A stretch of 5,480 nt of DNA from an uncultured Anaerolineales bacterium (lineage in GTDB: Bacteria; Chloroflexota; Anaerolineae; Anaerolineales; UBA11657). Below are positions 4,707 through 5,480 of the stretch, piece by piece. The stretch lies in assembly GCA_913031335.1 (NCBI GenBank), contig CAJWGI010000109.1:1-5480 (forward strand), in the 5' to 3' direction. Numbering within the stretch: position 1 is the first letter of the stretch; every line of letters starts with the position of its first letter. The notes beneath the pieces were generated by a model. That model had not been told where the DNA came from. It did not search any database and saw only the letters and a list, made by a program, of their open reading frames with translations. A program made the translations under genes and the position numbers.

Positions 4707-5060
4707 ATGAGCGCGGATTCAATTGACCCGGTCGCAGCTATCACCGCAGAGTTGCATATGGCCGTGACTGCGCGCTTCGGCGGGAACGAAGGCAAGGCGA
4801 GAGTGTGCGCCCGACGGGCGGCCGGCTGGGCGATTCGCGGGTGGCGAGAACGGCAGGGAATTGGCCAGCGAGGCCAGTCGGCACACCGGCATCTGCAGGG
4901 AACTGCTCTCGACCGGTCCTTGCCCGCGCATATCCGCGCGGCAGCGGCGCACCTGATTCTGCGCATTGGCGAAGATCACGAGCTCCCAGTCGATGCCGAT
5001 GTTTTGGATGATGCGCGAGTGCTGGTCAACTTCTTTCTGGTGTCTGATGATGATTGTTAG
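4707..5060 (+). CDS. Small conserved-looking protein of unknown function
   Basis: The 117-residue soluble protein is predicted to be mostly helical. An Arg/Ala-rich helix, GKARVCARRAAGWAIR (29-44), is followed by a polar turn and then LPAHIRAAAAHLILRI (72-87), an acidic segment with LPVDADVLDDARVLVNFFL (93-111), and an acidic end. I do not recognise a named family, although the GKARVCARRAAG style recalls short Chloroflexota hypothetical proteins. There is no signal peptide or membrane segment. An R-x4-H (R55, H60) is present but the setting does not support a HEPN nuclease. ATG 4707 is favoured because a TATAAT sits 8 bp upstream and there is no Shine-Dalgarno, fitting a leaderless mRNA. The Nudix gene starts 34 nt downstream with no terminator between, so the two are probably cotranscribed. 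Confidence 0.68.
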   Translation: MSADSIDPVAAITAELHMAVTARFGGNEGKARVCARRAAGWAIRGWRERQGIGQRGQSAHRHLQGTALDRSLPAHIRAAAAHLILRIGEDHELPVDADVLDDARVLVNFFLVSDDDC

Positions 5061-5094
5061 CGCACCTAATCCGCGCGACGAGCGGTGAAAAAAA

Positions 5095-5480
5095 ATGCCT
5101 GAGATTCTTTCAACCGAGTCGATGTACGAAGGTCGCGTGCTCAAGGTGCGCGTCGACACGGTCAGGACTCCCGACGGTCAGACCGCGCGCTGGGACGTGA
5201 TCGAACATCCCGGCAGTGTGTCCATTGTGCCGATTGGCGCAGATGACCGAGTGCTGCTAGTACGGCAATATCGGCCGGCGGTAGGTGAAACGTTGCTTGA
5301 AATACCAGCCGGTACGCTCGAGGCGGGTGAGTTGCCGCAGGCCACTGCGCACCGCGAGCTGCGCGAGGAAATCGGCATGCGCGCTGAGCGGCTGCGCGCG
5401 ATTGGAAGCTATTTCCTTGTGCCGGGCTATTCTTCCGAGCTGATGCACGCCTATGTGGCCACCGGCCTGAGCCCGGCGCC
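5095..5480 (+). CDS. nudF: Nudix hydrolase, ADP-ribose pyrophosphatase type (3' end outside window)
   Basis: The frame is open from ATG 5095 to the window edge, giving the first 128 residues of an expected 170-190. A complete Nudix box (G-x5-E-x7-RE-U-x-EE-x-G-U) spans residues 73-95: G73, E79, R87-E88-L89, E91-E92, G94, M95. The catalytic, magnesium-binding glutamates are all present. The preceding LLEIPAGTLE and a proline 15 residues after the box (P110 in YFLVPGYSSE) are marks of ADP-ribose pyrophosphatases. These cleave ADP-ribose to AMP and ribose 5-phosphate in the cytoplasm. The N-terminal part (YEGRVLKVRVDTV, 11-23) fits the dimer-forming strands of NudF. A GGTGA Shine-Dalgarno at 5084-5088 lies 6 nt before the ATG. 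Substrate preference cannot be fixed from sequence; the symbol names the nearest subfamily. Confidence 0.9.
   Translation, partial: MPEILSTESMYEGRVLKVRVDTVRTPDGQTARWDVIEHPGSVSIVPIGADDRVLLVRQYRPAVGETLLEIPAGTLEAGELPQATAHRELREEIGMRAERLRAIGSYFLVPGYSSELMHAYVATGLSPA

Noticed and set aside
4869..4886. R-x4-H in the 117-residue protein as a HEPN ribonuclease motif
   Set aside because: The motif is RGQSAH in a Gly/Gln-rich turn, not in a helix, and no paired nucleotidyltransferase or toxin-antitoxin partner is present.
4640..4966. Upstream extension of the minus-strand TPR-like frame to a 295-residue protein
   Set aside because: The added Cys/Arg-rich residues look non-coding and overlap the opposite-strand gene at 4707, which has its own promoter.
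4719..5159. 146-codon minus-strand frame over the 117-residue gene and the Nudix start
   Set aside because: It is antisense to the clearly coding Nudix 5' end and to the small gene, and its Ser/Arg/Ala-rich product has no recognisable features.

Overview
The window looks like a chromosomal segment from a GC-rich bacterium. The likeliest group is Chloroflexota (Anaerolineae-like), but this is inferred from protein style, not from a marker gene. The clues are a secreted protein with a Thr/Ala/Pro-rich linker leading into a C-terminal LysM domain, a short TPR-like protein with a C-terminal membrane segment, a small helical protein of unknown family, and a MurJ that departs from the proteobacterial pattern. 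I see no RNA gene, IS element, CRISPR array, phage gene or origin.

Left part (1-1684): the last 29 codons of a probable exonuclease VII small subunit (xseB, + strand) converge at 10 bp spacing with murJ (- strand), the lipid II flippase. murJ has its own TATAAT box at 1702-1707.

Region 1685-2129 is about 445 bp with no convincing gene. It is rich in signals: an 11-bp GC hairpin with a competing partner arm, three CCTAYG hexamers at exact 11-bp period, several short palindromes, two strong Shine-Dalgarno sequences with no clear gene, and an extended -10 (TGTTATAAG) before the next gene.

Centre (2130-3470, + strand): a 446-residue exported protein. It has a signal peptide, a thrombospondin type 3 calcium-binding region split by an inserted domain of about 71 residues, a beta/gamma-crystallin module with an intact calcium motif, a beta-rich stretch, a TP-rich linker and a LysM. 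It reads as a calcium-dependent, cell-wall-attached protein. Its GC content is visibly lower than that of its neighbours.

Right part: two minus-strand membrane proteins follow one another, a TPR-like protein with a C-terminal anchor (4079-4639) and an N-anchored pentapeptide-repeat protein (3504-3995). Divergent from them is a + strand pair: a 117-residue protein of unknown family whose TATAAT lies 8 bp before its ATG, suggesting a leaderless mRNA, and an ADP-ribose pyrophosphatase-type Nudix hydrolase (5095 to the window end). Envelope functions (murJ, LysM protein, two anchored proteins) dominate, but I see no proof of a shared pathway.
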